Positions 35,010-46,908 of a stretch of 64,000 nucleotides of DNA are shown in pieces. The notes beneath the pieces are model-generated. The model had not been told where the DNA came from. It saw only the letters and a program-made list of their open reading frames with translations, and did not search any database. The number at the start of each line of letters is the position of its first letter. The first letter of the stretch is position 1. The position numbers were made by a program, and so were the translations under genes. The stretch is taken from contig OU342637.1 of assembly GCA_910589415.1 (NCBI GenBank), positions 39,834,162 to 39,898,161 of the forward strand. The letters are read 5' to 3'. Source of the DNA: Malachius bipustulatus. Its lineage: Eukaryota > Arthropoda > Insecta > Coleoptera > Melyridae.

Positions 35010-35502
35010 ATATATTTCGATCTTAATTTAGATCTTCATCAGGAGAACTGTAATTATAAGAAATCAATATTTTTTCAAAAAATCTTAAGATAAATACTTA
35101 CAACAAATGATCAAAATAAAATTAGCATCTTTAAAATTCTAAAAATCTTCATAAGGTAATGTTAATAAAGTTCGTTTTGTAAATTTATACCAAAAAACCA
35201 TTTAATATTTATAAATATCAACATTTAAGAATAATTTTTATGAGAATTTAGAAAAAAAATTTTTGATATATTTTATGACATAAAAGTTTTGAAGTTTTTT
35301 AACATTGTGAATAATGGATTATTTTCTCAAAAATCAAAACAAAGGAATCTAAACAGTACTACTTTAACAGTTATTTTTATATATGTTCATTAGTTATTTA
35401 TTTATTTATGAAATTAATTGACACACCGCTTGCCTTTACCTAATTTTCAAATAATTAAAAATAACGGTGTTTTACTACATTCATAATTTAAATATATATA
35501 TA

Positions 35503-36384
35503 TACAGGGTGGGCCACGGTATACGAAACGGAAGATTATGGCCGTGTCTCTGGATTTTAGGATCTTTTTATTTTTGGAGTGGATAGAGACCCGGCAGAGG
35601 TACGTTTTAAAATTATATTCATAATGTACAGGGTGTCCCAAAAGCATAAAACATATCAAAGTTATGTTTTTTTAAATGGAATGCTCCTATGTTATTGCAT
35701 TTTTAGATTGTCTGAAAAAAGAAAATAAGATTGGCTTTTACAGTTGGTGTTGAAATTCAGAAGTTTTTGAGTTATAAACAAGTGAAAATCGTCATTTTTC
35801 AAGTTCAAGGCCCTGTACAAGGAAAATGGCTCAAGATAGAGAAAAACGGCTTACATGTCCCTATTTTAACTTTTTATGTACTATCCTATGGTATAGAAAC
35901 ATTTGTGCTTTCTTTGATTTTTTTATTTGGCGACGCGTGGAGAAATCTCAGAATTTTTCAAATTTTTTATCACCCTGTATAAACATTTCATCTACATCGT
36001 AGGATAGTACATGAAAAGTTAAAATAGGGACATGTAAGCCGTTTTTCTCTATCTTTAGCCGTTTTCGTTGTACAGGGCCTTGAACTTGAAAAATGACGAT
36101 TTTCACTTGTTTATAACTCAAAAACTTCTGAATTTAAGCACCAACTATAAAAGCCAATCTTATTTTCTCTTTTCAGACAATCTAAAAATGCAATAACATA
36201 GGAGCATTCCATTTAAAAAAACATAACTTTGATATGTTTCATGCTTTTGGGACACCTGTACATTATGAATATAATTTTAAAACGTACCTCTGCCGGGTCT
36301 CTATCCACTCCAAAAATAAAAAGATCCTAAAATCCAGAGACACGGCCATAATCTTCCGTTTCGTATACCGTGGCCCACCCTGTA
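35503..36384. mobile_element. Palindromic TACAGGGTG element F
   Basis: An 882-bp palindrome with ends TACAGGGTGGGCCACGG, inserted in the (TA)n tract of the M 5' LTR. A second TACAGGGTGTCCC/GGGACACCTGTA pair lies inside (35628, 36259). The innermost part is the core shared with B and E. Confidence 0.85.
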
Positions 36385-36979
36385 TATATATCAAATTTAA
36401 AGCTTTTAAAGTAAGACAGGATAATTATTGATTTAATTAAACAGGAAATGTAAAGATAATTTGATCATTAAAAATCTGTACATTATAACTTATTCTTTGA
36501 AAAGCAAAGTAACATCTCTATCACCCTAAATCTATTTTTTATTAGTTCTTCATAGAGTTTAGGTAGCACAATAAAAATAAGAACTCGAGCAAATCGAGTT
36601 AAAAGGTACTGAAGAACTCTTTGGCATCCCTAACCTACCTTAGATACCTATATAAAGGGTGTAACTCTTCAAGAATTAAAGCAGCGGAATAACTAGCACT
36701 CCGATAGTATTTGTTTCGGTTTTCAAGTTATTCAACATCATTATCTCTAGAGAAATTTGTCATAAAATTTCCTCTTGCAGCCTTACCGTTTTGCCGAAAC
36801 AACATTTTGTCTTTAGCTTGCACTGCAATCTCTCGCTACCGTTGCATTCGACATTCCCTGATTTTATAATCTTATCGCTTCGCTGCAATTGACATTTACG
36901 ACAAACAATCGTTAACATTTTGCTTGCGCTGCAATTGGCATTTACGACAAACAATTGTTAACATTTTGCTGACGCTGCA
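36385..36979 (+). repeat. 5' LTR of M, second part
   Basis: Matches 52591-53074 and ends GACGCTGCA. It carries about 115 bp that are missing from the 3' copy between CATCATT and CGACATT. It continues the LTR begun at 23662. Confidence 0.85.
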
Positions 36980-36980
36980 A

Positions 36981-36998
36981 TTGGCATTTCCCCGGCGG
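36981..36998 (+). promoter_or_regulatory. Primer-binding site of M
   Basis: TTGGCATTTCCCCGGCGG begins one base after the 5' LTR end, where a tRNA 3' end would pair (TGG complements CCA). I cannot name the tRNA. Confidence 0.5.
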
Positions 36999-38079
36999 AG
37001 ATTCGAATACACCCACAGACTTTGGATTAGAAATTACCTTAAATAAATAAAAGCACTTGATCTCTTCCTAGTTCCCATTATAAATGGAAAATTGATATTA
37101 ATGTCATAAATTATTGAGCTCAGATATATCGTACAGTTTATCTTATCTCTGTTTTTTTTTGATGCATGATATTTGCATGAAACTTGCATGTTAGTCTAAG
37201 AATGTCTTAGTTAGCTATTGTGGTTTTACTGCTGGTGAAAATAGTGTCGTGACGCGAAAATACCTTATCTTTCTACCGCTACACAGCCGCTGAGGGTTTA
37301 CCTGAAAAAAGGAGCCTCACGGGGTGGTTTATTATACCGTCGCGAAAATCTCGAGCATGTTTTAAAGAAGTTTGACCCCGCGCAAAGAGGATACTCAATT
37401 GTGAGAGCTTTTGCGGCCAAACTGTCTTTGAAAATGCATCCAAAAATTCTTCCATAAACATTTCTCATTATCTCTCATGAATTAAGTTAGGTTAAATTCG
37501 AAATATCTGATTTACCAATCAGCTGTTGCAATTGGTGTCCCCCTGTCGTTGTCCTACACTGACAGACGGCTAAAGCAACGACAATTCTTTACCTCTATTC
37601 TTTACGTCTAACGTAGAAAATTAATTCTTTACGTGTAAAGATACGTCATAGCGACATGTATTTCTTCCGATCCCTACCTTACCGACTCTAGAGAATATCT
37701 ATACTTACCTACATACCTATGCATATTTAAATATTGCCTTATCTTATCTTAGTATCTCTCTAGATTACCTCTATCTCTCTCTCCACTAGGACATTATATC
37801 TAATGTCGGTGTTTTAAGTTTTTCGAAATACCTATTTTCGTTTTATAACGAAGGGAATTCTTTTGAATTTAAATTTCTCTCTCTCCCGCTTGAACTGGTG
37901 ACGTGACGTCATAGCCAAGTCAAATAGGCCAGGTTCATTCTTTCCTTATTTAGGCCAGGACCACTAGGTGCTACGTTGCCTACCTGTACGGATAATACTA
38001 CTGTTTTCCCTATAGAATAAAATAAAAAAAATTTATTCTTATCTATCTATATTATTAATAGTACCTACATTTTTCTAAA
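36999..38079 (+). other. M leader before gag
   Basis: About 1.1 kb of leader. A plus-strand frame without ATG (VYLKKGASRGGLLYRRENLE...) runs about 60 codons near 37290-37455 but has no recognised homology. The leader ends with CTATCTATATTATTAATAGT before gag ATG 38080. Confidence 0.4.
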
Positions 38080-39667
38080 ATGAACCCCGCTTCAGCCCTG
38101 CTCAGCGATGAGCTTACCTATGAGATTGCGTTGAGGAACCAAACCCCTCAAAGTACGCAAGACAAGCGAAGGAAACAATTCCGAGCGCTTATAAATAGGG
38201 AAGATTCTACGGTAGCGTTAGATTCACCCTACGATTTTGATAAGGATCTTTCTGAAATCAAAGCAACTTTGCTAGATTTAAAGAAAAAGATTCCTGAAGC
38301 TTCCGGATTGTTCACCGATCTTGCAAGCAGACGTATCCCTTTTCGAGTAGATCATGTTATCGCTCGAATAAACAGATTAAATGTTGAAGCTGATGCTTCT
38401 AAGAAATTTCATAGAGATGAGGCTTATGGAGAAGCACTCCAGTTAGAGGGAGAATGGCTTCTGAAGTTGGATGAGAATGAACCAGTCGTTCCCCCTGTTT
38501 CGGATATCTCGCAATCATCTATCTCAACGAATAGTACCAAGTACAGTGTCCCTGTACATAAGTGGAACCTAAGGTTTTCAGGCTCTAATAAAGACAACCT
38601 GATTTATTTTCTAGAAAGGGTTCGTGAATTGCAAATCTCGCGGAATGTTTCCGATGAGAATCTTTTTACCTCAGCAGTTGACTTATTTGAGGATAAGGCC
38701 CTCACCTGGTATCGCAGCGTTGCCAGTTCTTTAAAATCTTGGCAAGAGATTAAGTTAAAGTTGAAGGAAACTTTCTTACCCCTATCTTATGATGATGATC
38801 TTCTCAATGAGATCAATCATCGCACTCAAGGAGAAGAGGAGCTAGTAGCCCTGTATGTAGCCTCCATGAAAGAACTTTTCAAAAGACTTTCAATTGTTCC
38901 CTCAGAGGATGAACAGTTTAAGATCATAAAACGGAATCTACACCCCTATTTCTTGAATAGTGCTTCTGACGTACCGAGACTTTTTCGGTCTCGCTCTCGG
39001 TATCGTAACGAGACCGAGACCGACACCGAGACCGATACTCCATGACCGAGACCGGGAGCGAGACCGAGACTAAAACTCCGAGAGTCTCGCTCAGTCTCGC
39101 TCTCGGTACATATTTGTCAATTAAATATAATAGAATTCTTGTAACTTACAGTGTTTGTACTAAATTAGAATTGAAATTGAAGCATGACAGAATTTATTTA
39201 AAGACTTGTTTGAACTAAAGTATGTTAACGGTTATTAAATGTGAATTCTGTCTTAACTAAGAGCGATTAAATGTAACTCTTTGCCAGCCGCAGGCTTTCG
39301 TAAAAATTTATTTCCGTCGTCAGGGTAGTGCAATTTTATAAAAGAAATGCTTTAATTGAAGCTACTTGCACAGTAAGTAAGTATGAATTTAATTATATAA
39401 TTTTATTAATGTATTGAATTTTCGATTATTTTAGCCCTGTCGAGGAAAATTAATTTTTCCGAAAGCTTGGCTGGCAAACAGAGTTCCGTTTAGCCTCAAT
39501 TAAGACAAAATTCCCAATTAACTCTTAACATACTGCTGTTACTGTGTTTTCACTAACTATTTGTATATATCTTTTAGGTACCTACGTAGGTATACCTACC
39601 TATTTTTATTAAATAAGAAGTCCCCGATCGAAAAAACTAATCTAAAGATTAAAGAAAGAAAAATTTA

Positions 39668-39784
39668 TTATTTATTAACACTTTCAGTTTCCGGTTCGAT
39701 TTCAGCTGGCTGCCCTAGACTACTTTCCATATCACTCTCTTGTGAGTTTTCAGATACAGATTGTTTATGTTTGCGTTTTGGCAT
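39668..39784 (-). pseudogene. Possible transposase start remnant in the hAT
   Basis: From ATG 39784 the minus strand reads MPKRKHKQSVSENSQESDME and stops after 38 codons. A basic start followed by an acidic linker is common before the BED finger of hAT transposases. Nothing downstream confirms it. Confidence 0.3.
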
Positions 39785-40013
39785 CTTGATTCCACCGACT
39801 AAACAAACAGCGAAAAATTAAACCCAATTTTCACGTGCTGCTGAAATATTACTAGGTAGGTACAACCGCATAAAATCTACAACTGCAATAAAAGTGTTTG
39901 TTTGTTTTCACTACGTTTCAACAGTGCTGAACGGACCACTTGAGGGGCTGCGAAGCTGGTTATATTAACCGGTAAATGTATGAGACGCACACGCACAGCA
40001 GATGATGTTAGTA

Positions 40014-40417
40014 TAGTAGGATTAACTTTAAAAAGTCAGATGTGACGTCACACTAACCGTCCGAATTAATATTTTTAATTTCACCAGAAAATGTCAGACA
40101 GTTAATTGTCAAGTTGTAAAGGAGCGTAAATTATTGAAGGAATCATTCAAACAATGAATTGAACCGCTTACGTCAGTTTGAGAGCCACTGACAACTACAG
40201 AAAATTTATTCACGTAATGACACTCTATCCTTTGTGTTGTGCATTTAATTCTCATTCAAAACCAATGTTGACGTATACTTATTTATGCGGGATGGAGTGT
40301 TTAGACGAACTGGACGGTTACTATAAAAACCATGTATATGAAACAAAATAAATCGAACCATCAAAAGGATGTGTATTCTTAATCGATACGTATGACTTTT
40401 TAGACTTTATTGGACTA
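40014..40417. mobile_element. 402-bp MITE, copy 2
   Basis: Second copy of 13777-14178, flanked by TA, nested in the hAT element. Similarity by eye exceeds 90%. Confidence 0.75.
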
Positions 40418-40967
40418 TATATGGATTCTTCATTTCATTTTGCATTATTCAAGGTTACTGCCACCGAGACCGAGACTGACCGAGACTCTCGCAGTAGTCT
40501 CGGATCCGAGACCGAGACCGAGACGAGAGCCGGTGGCGCAGGTCCGAGACCGATACGAGACCAACTTGGTCTCGGTCTCGTCTCGCCGAGACCGAAGCAC
40601 TATTCTTGAACCATTTGGCTCTGGTTGAAGTGTCAACTGTCAATGAGATTATCTCTATATGCAAGAAGCTAGAAGACAATAGGGCCATGATTTCTAAATA
40701 TCGACCCCCTCCCTCAAAGAAGGTGCATAGCCTCCTTAGTTCAGACCTGGCATGTCCAGATGAGGCCATTCTAACATCGGCAAAACATTCCTTTGTCACT
40801 TCAAGGTCAACTTCTCGTCTTTAAGGAAAACGCGATGCAGGTCACGACCAAGTTTCTTTACCTTTCTGTTGGAATTGTTCTAACCAGGGTCATCTTTACC
40901 CTAAATGTCGAAAACCCAGAACCATTTTCTGCTACGGTTGTGGCAAGAAAGATGTTTTTAAACCAAA

Positions 40968-43900
40968 ATGTCCCTCTTGCTCACCGAACTATTCTCGCCC
41001 AAAAAACGAGAAGACTGCGCGTCAGGGTGCAACGCAGCAGGAGCCAAGACACCCAAAAGTATCTCTCCCTACGAAGAGGCCCGTGGATACAAACCACGCA
41101 AGCCCCTCCGAAAACCAAAAGTAAATATATTTACGACTGCGGACCTCCACCATCAAAGGAATATGTGGAAGGTCTGGTTAAATAGAGTCTCTGATTTCTA
41201 TCGGACTCCAATTGTCATCCCTAAAAATAAACCTAGTAGGTCTACGACCCCTGAAATGATACCCCCAATAGTGTCTCAAATTCTACAACCCGATCCGGTA
41301 GATAACCGTCCCTATATCTCGGTGGATATGCAAGGAAAGCGTTTCACTGCTCTTTTTGACACTGGAGCAAATATTTCGGTTTGTGATGTAGAAGTCATAA
41401 AAGAAATTTTCGGCAGAACCCATGATTCCTCTGGAAATTCAGATCTCTTATGTTCCCTTCGAAATGCAGATGGTTCACCATTACCTGTCTCTTCAATCTT
41501 GGACCTTACCTTAACTATTGATGACGTCACTAAAGTCGTTCGTTTTCATGTTGTACCTTCTATCTTGCCCGAGATTATCTTAGATATGAACGTGGCCATA
41601 GCTTTCAATATCTCTATTGATTTTTCCAGAGATTCATTTGAGGTTAGAGACCGAGTGGATCCTCCCTCTTGTTTTGATGAACCCCAGGTTAGCACCATAA
41701 GTAGAATCCATGATTTTTCTACTCTTCCTCCTGAAGATGTCGTGAAATTGAACCCGATTATCGAAAAATTTCAAATTTTATCTCCTATCGATGTGCTGCC
41801 AGAAACTTCTGTTCTCTCTCATTCTATAGAGACCCCGAATGCCAAACCTTTTAGGCAAAGGCAGTATCCCTTGTCTCCGGCAGTACAAAAATTTCTAAAT
41901 GAGGAAATTGATAAGCTCTTGAAACTTAACATCATAGAGAAAAGTAATTCTCCCTGGTGTTCACCAGTCCTTTTAGTGAAGAAAAAGGATAATACCTATC
42001 GCATGTGTTTTGATGGGAGAAAACTAAACGAAGTTACCACCCATGATGCATACCCTCTACCTAAGATAGATTCCATTCTCTGTAAACTGCGAGACGCAAA
42101 TTTTCTTTCCTCTATAGACTTAAAGCAAGCCTTTTTCCAAGTACCTCTAGACGCTGATTCACGTCCGAAGACAGCTTTTATAGTACCCGGAAGGGGTTTA
42201 TACCAGTTCCGGCGTATGCCTTTTGGTTTGCGGAACAGCGCGCAAACGCAACAACGCCTTATGGACAGGATCATTGGACCTGACCTCGAGCCGTTCGTTT
42301 TTGTCTATCTGGATGACATAATTGTTGTCACTCATACCTTTGAAAAACATCTTGAAGTTCTAAACGAAGTCTATGAAAGGTTACGTAAGGCCAACCTCAC
42401 AGTGAATTTCAAGAAGTGTCAATTTTGTCGTGACTCTCTTTCTTTCCTTGGATTTATTGTAGACAAACAAGGTCTCCGTGTTTGTGAAGACAAAGTAAAG
42501 TCAATCACAGAAGCTCCCATTCCTCGCAACACCACAGGTGTCAGGCACATTCTAGGCATTTTGCAATATTATCGTAGATTCGTCAAAGACTTTTCCACTA
42601 TTAGTGCCCCTATCTCTGCGCTTTTGCACAATAGAAAGAAGGGACAGTCTATTACTTGGACTTCAGAAGCTGACCAAGCCTTTAAACTTCTTAAAGAACG
42701 CCTAACATCGGCCCCTGTCTTGGCTAGCCCTGATTTTTCCAAGCCTTTCTGCATACAAACTGATGCGAGTGATTATGGAATCGGCGCAGTTCTGTACCAA
42801 GAAGACGAAGGTTTCGAACACCCAATAGCCTACGCTAGTCGCACTCTCTCTAAGGCAGAGAGGAAATACTATGCTACCGAAAAAGAATGCCTAGGAGTTC
42901 TTTTCGGCATAGAGCATTTTCGTCCCTATGTTGAAGGCACCAAATTCACGGTCTATACCGACCATGCCTCTCTTCTCTGGCTTAAGAATTTTAAGGAACC
43001 CACAGGTCGTTTAGCTAGGTGGTGTGTACGACTTAGCCAGTTCAATTACGAGATGAAACATCGCAAGGGATCTTGTAATGTTCCAGCAGATTTCCTTTCT
43101 CGAAATATCTCTCTCTTAACCGCGAATGATCTTACACCAGATGAGTGGTATAGGAAAATGGTGGAAAACGTCACGGAAAATCCAGATAGTTACCCCAACT
43201 TCACGGTTGAGAACGGTCTTCTCCTCAAACATCTGAAGCCGAACCATTCCTTATCGTCAAATCTTTCCAATTGGAAAATAGTCATACCTACACCAAATAG
43301 GGATGATGTTGTCGCGTCTTTTCACAACCCCCCTACTTCGGCCCATTTGGCGTAAGAAAAACCAAGGCACGAATATCGGAATTCTACTATTGGCCCAAAA
43401 TGGACCTAACGGTAAAGAAATTCATACGAAATTGTCAGGTTTGTGGTGCTCACAAATCGACTAATGTCGCTCGTGCTGGTTTAATGGGTGGTTACAAAAG
43501 CATAAGCTTTCCTTTCCAATTTATCTCCATAGATTTTATGGGTCCCTTTCCTAGGTCGAAAGCCAGGAATACTCAACTTCTAGTAATCACAGATTGGTTC
43601 TCTAAGTTCGTCCTGGTAAAGCCCATGCCGAACGCAACCGCAGCAGCAGTTGTAAAATATCTCGAAAATCAAGTTTTCTTGATCTTTGGTGTCCCTCAAA
43701 TTGTTCTCTGCGACAATGCTCAGATTTTTAAGAGTACTCAGTTCACCAAGTTATTGGAAGAGTACCAGGTTAATTTGTGGTATAGTGCTAGGCACTTGTC
43801 ACAAGTCAACCCTACCGAGAGGACCAATCGAACTTTACTTACCGCTATCTCGTCTTATGTCAAAGATAATCACAAAGACTGGGATAAAAATGTCTACAAG

Positions 43901-44393
43901 GTGGCACAGGCAATTAATTTGTCTGAGAACGAAGTCACCAAACATTTTCCTGCTTTTCTTGTTTGCGCTCGAAACATACCTATTGACGGAACCTTTTATG
44001 GTCCTGTCGAAAATAACTACCTTGCCCTACCAGAAGACCTTTCTTATGTGCATAGGGAAAATGATATCTCCAGATTACCTCCTATCTTTGAAGACGTCAG
44101 AGTCAAATTAAAAAAGGCTTATGACGTAAATAAGAAGCATTATGATCTACGTAAGCGCCCAGATGTTTTCCAGGAAGGAGAGTTAGTATGGAAACATACT
44201 TACCCCCTTTCGAATGCTGCAAAGAACTTTGCTGCCAAACTGGCCCCCAAATTCGTACTTTGCCGAATTTCCAAGGCGAATTTCTAAATTAGTGTACGAA
44301 CTACAGGATCAGGAAGGCAACCCGCTAGGTCGCTGGCATGCGAAGGACTTAAAGGCGTATGGAGGCAAAGATCCGCCACAAATTGATGAATAG
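40968..44393 (+). pseudogene. M pol polyprotein
   Basis: Aspartic protease DTGANISVCD (about residue 131 from the first ATG of the frame), reverse transcriptase with SIDLKQAFFQVPLD, GRGLYQFRRMPFGL and YLDDIIVV (about 447), RNase H with QTDASDYGIGAVLY and YTDHASLLWL, integrase finger and core with SIDFMGPFP, LCDNAQIF and VNPTERTNRTL. A single-base loss at 43353 (GGGCGTA read as GGCGTA) stops the frame at 43355; it resumes through 43400-44287. A 14-base local duplication (CGAATTTCCAAGG) near 44260 shifts the last part, LGRWHAKDLKAYGG, which ends at TAG 44391. The true N-terminus probably comes from frameshifting out of gag. All catalytic residues are present, so the decay is recent. Confidence 0.9.
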
Positions 44394-46908
44394 TTCACTT
44401 CCTTCTCTCTCCAGAAATTTTATTTTTACCTAACTTCTATCTTCTCTACAGCAAATACAAACTCCTGTTTGGAATGAGGTTTGACAATACGTGAATTGAG
44501 GATGCTATGTCTTTGTCGTATCTAGAATGAACGTAAGAATGTATGCAGAATGAGCACCGTACCTTTCAAAGCGTTCTCAAGGATCTCGAAACTAGTTGTG
44601 TGAATGTGACGTCAAAGTGTAAATGTTGCTAATTTTGGGATCGGTATCTGTTATCCTCAGTATCTTATTTTGTTCTATCGCTCAAATTTTGAGAACCCAT
44701 AATTTTTCTGGTTATCTAAACTATTACCTTAAGAAGAAACTATTCGTCTATCTTATCTGGCTAACGTTTACAAGTCTAATGTTATCTCTTAAGTTGTCTT
44801 GTGTTCATTGAACCAAAGGAAAACACTATCTTACCGTTGTATCTACCTTATCTTGTCTTTTACCTTTATCTTATCTACTATCTATACCTCCGGGTGCTTT
44901 CCCGACAGTTTCCGCCCTGCCATGTGCTAAAGAGAAAACTGCCCTGTCTGTCCAAACAAAAGACAGCGGGTTATCTTTATCTTACCATCTCTTTTAAAGC
45001 TAGGTGCTTTCCCGACAGTTTCCGCCCTGCTATGCGCCAAAGAGAAAACTGCCCTGTCTGTCCGAGATGACAGCAGGTTATCTTCTATCTACCAAATATC
45101 TCTACCTTATCTTATCTACCATTTGAGAAAATGAAAACAGAATCTGCAATTTTCTTATTGGTAAATAACGGGCGTAAGCTTTAGTCAAAGCTTCGTGCCT
45201 TTCTTATCTTAGATATTCTTTTCAAAGAAGAAAAGAAATTATCTTACCTTACCCTATCTATATCTATTAGTACCATAATAAAATGGTGACTAATGCCTAT
45301 CTTAGATATTCTTTTCAATAAAGGAGAGAAATTATCTTATCTTACCTTACCTTATCTATTAGTACCATAATAAAATGGTGACTAATGCTTATCTTAAATA
45401 TTTCTTTTCAATGAAGAAAAGGAATTATTTTATCTTACCTTACCTTATCTATTAGTACCTTAATAAAATGGTGGCTAATGCTTATCTTAGATATTCTCTT
45501 CAAAGAAGAAAAGAAATTATCTTATCTTATCTTATCTATACCTATTAGTACCATAATGAAATGATGACTAATGTTTATCTTAGATACTCTTTTCAATGAA
45601 GAAAAGAAATTATCTTATCATACCTTAATACCTTTACCTATTAGCTTCATAATAAAATGATAGCTAATCATTATCTTCTCTGCGAATATTTTCCCAGATG
45701 GAAAATAGAAATCTATGTGAATTCGAGTTCTGAATTTACAAAGGTGGCTTTAGATATTCAGTGCTGATGTAAAGGAATCTGAACACTGATATCGAATACC
45801 CCCTACCTCAGCGATGAAAATGGTTTTCCCATTATATTTTCCCATATCTTTCCGAGTGATTGAGCTATCTTACTGTGTCTTTGATGTTTATCTAGTAATC
45901 CAGACGATTATTGATGATTTCTTGAAGCCATTATTGGAAGTATCCAAGTAATTTGTTCCGTATGACCTTTGAGATTTATCTGACAAGGACACGTAAAGTG
46001 ACTTTCAATGACCAATTATCTTAATTCTGTCCCTTTGTAACTAGTAGTAGTTAGAACGACTACTTATCTGTTTCGAAACTTTCCCATAAAGGAGTAGAAT
46101 TATCTACATTTCGTTTTCTTACATTTCTATCTTTCCCTATCTATTTTCATTGTAAGGAATGAAAATTGTGTACATTATCTCTTCCCATTCGCATATGTTT
46201 GCGAATACCTTTTGAGCTATCTGTATATATGTATAATTATATCTATCCCGCTACCTTGACTTTTTAAGTAAAGTCAGAATTTCTGTATTTGTTTAATTGT
46301 CCATTTTATCGAGTAGCAGCCCTGTTTCTGAAAGTTTTAGTTTGTGTGAAAACTCCCATAGCAATTTTCTTAATCCTTCAGCGTTGGTGGTTTTTGAAAC
46401 CCCAGGCCGAAGTAGTGTTCAAAACTATAGGTGGTCGAACGTCAAACGGAACAGCGCAGCTCCATTAACAGCGAATCTGTTATACCGAAATGTTATAACT
46501 TAATTTTAATTCTTGTATATACATATCTAATTATAAGTGTTTATAATAATAATCAACTTAGAAGCCTGCCTTCTGTACAGGATGCATGTACATTTTCTTT
46601 TATCTACTTAGCATTAAGGTTTTGTAACTATAAATTTAATCTGCATGAGCGAATTAAATATTTATCTTTATATTATATAGCTAGTTAAATGACTAACTGT
46701 GCGATATTATCTGAAAGAATAGTAAACATGGTAGAAAACTTTTACAAAGTCTGTCTTTGTAAAACACTATTCTCCCTCTTTTTAGATTTGTGTCGTCCCT
46801 GTTAGTCATCCATAACCATACCTTCATATATACCCTTCTACGGGTATAGAATGAACTAGAAGTTTCTTCTAGTTTTTGAATTTTCTCTTGCATCGGTAAG
46901 GGGAGGTG
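44394..46908 (+). other. M 3' non-coding region with tandem repeats
   Basis: There is no env gene. The short hydrophobic frame at 44623-44811 has no partner features. Two copies of an 85-bp block (GGTGCTTTCCCGACAGTTTC) are at 44893-44977 and 45003-45086. Five 92-bp repeats follow at 45203-45669. Pyrimidine-rich CTTATCTTATCT runs dominate. It ends with the polypurine tract AAGGGGAGG before the 3' LTR. Confidence 0.7.
45203..45669 (+). repeat. Five tandem repeats of about 92 bp
   Basis: Each unit begins TTATCTTAGATATTCTTTTC and ends with AATAAAATGGTGACTAATGC or a variant, which supplies several AATAAA motifs. Confidence 0.8.

Larger units (their letters stand above)
34354..35457. mobile_element. 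Inverted-repeat element J with hammerhead ribozyme
   Basis: Ends are 38-bp perfect inverted repeats (TAATTATTTGAAAATTAGGT...). It contains the hammerhead at 34510-34554, a palindrome at 34604-35009 and, at 35019-35045, a hammerhead-like CTGATGA...GAAA. The content resembles the terminal repeats of Penelope-like retroelements, but no reverse transcriptase is present, so the family is inferred. Confidence 0.55.
38958..40602. mobile_element. Non-autonomous hAT with GAGACC subterminal arrays
   Basis: Exact 8-bp target duplication TTCTTGAA (38950-38957, 40603-40610). Ends are TAGTGCTTC and GAAGCACTA. Both subterminal zones (about 38970-39110, 40455-40595) are packed with GAGACCGAGACC-type repeats in both orientations, far more GC-rich than their surroundings. 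The MITE copy 40014-40417 is nested inside. Only an N-terminal fragment of a possible transposase remains. Confidence 0.85.
38080..41124 (+). pseudogene. M gag, split by a hAT element
   Basis: ATG 38080 opens the frame. The Gag capsid-like region has KDNLIYFLERVRELQ, ALTWYRSVASSLKSWQEIK and QGEEELVALYVASMKELF. At 38957 the hAT element enters. The frame resumes at 40611 in the same phase because element plus duplication is 1653 bp. It has a stop at 40822, then two zinc knuckles in the same frame, CWNCSNQGHLYPKC and CYGCGKKDVFKPKC, and ends at TAA 41122-41124. The pol frame (-1 relative) overlaps from about 40968. Gag would coat the RNA. The hAT and the extra stop disable it. Confidence 0.8.

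Noticed and set aside
40410..40799. Frames rich in ETETE and RSRSR
   Set aside because: They come from translating the GAGACC arrays of the hAT element.
44623..44811. An env gene in M
   Set aside because: One hydrophobic 62-codon frame only; no signal peptide plus fusion or glycosylation pattern of an envelope protein.
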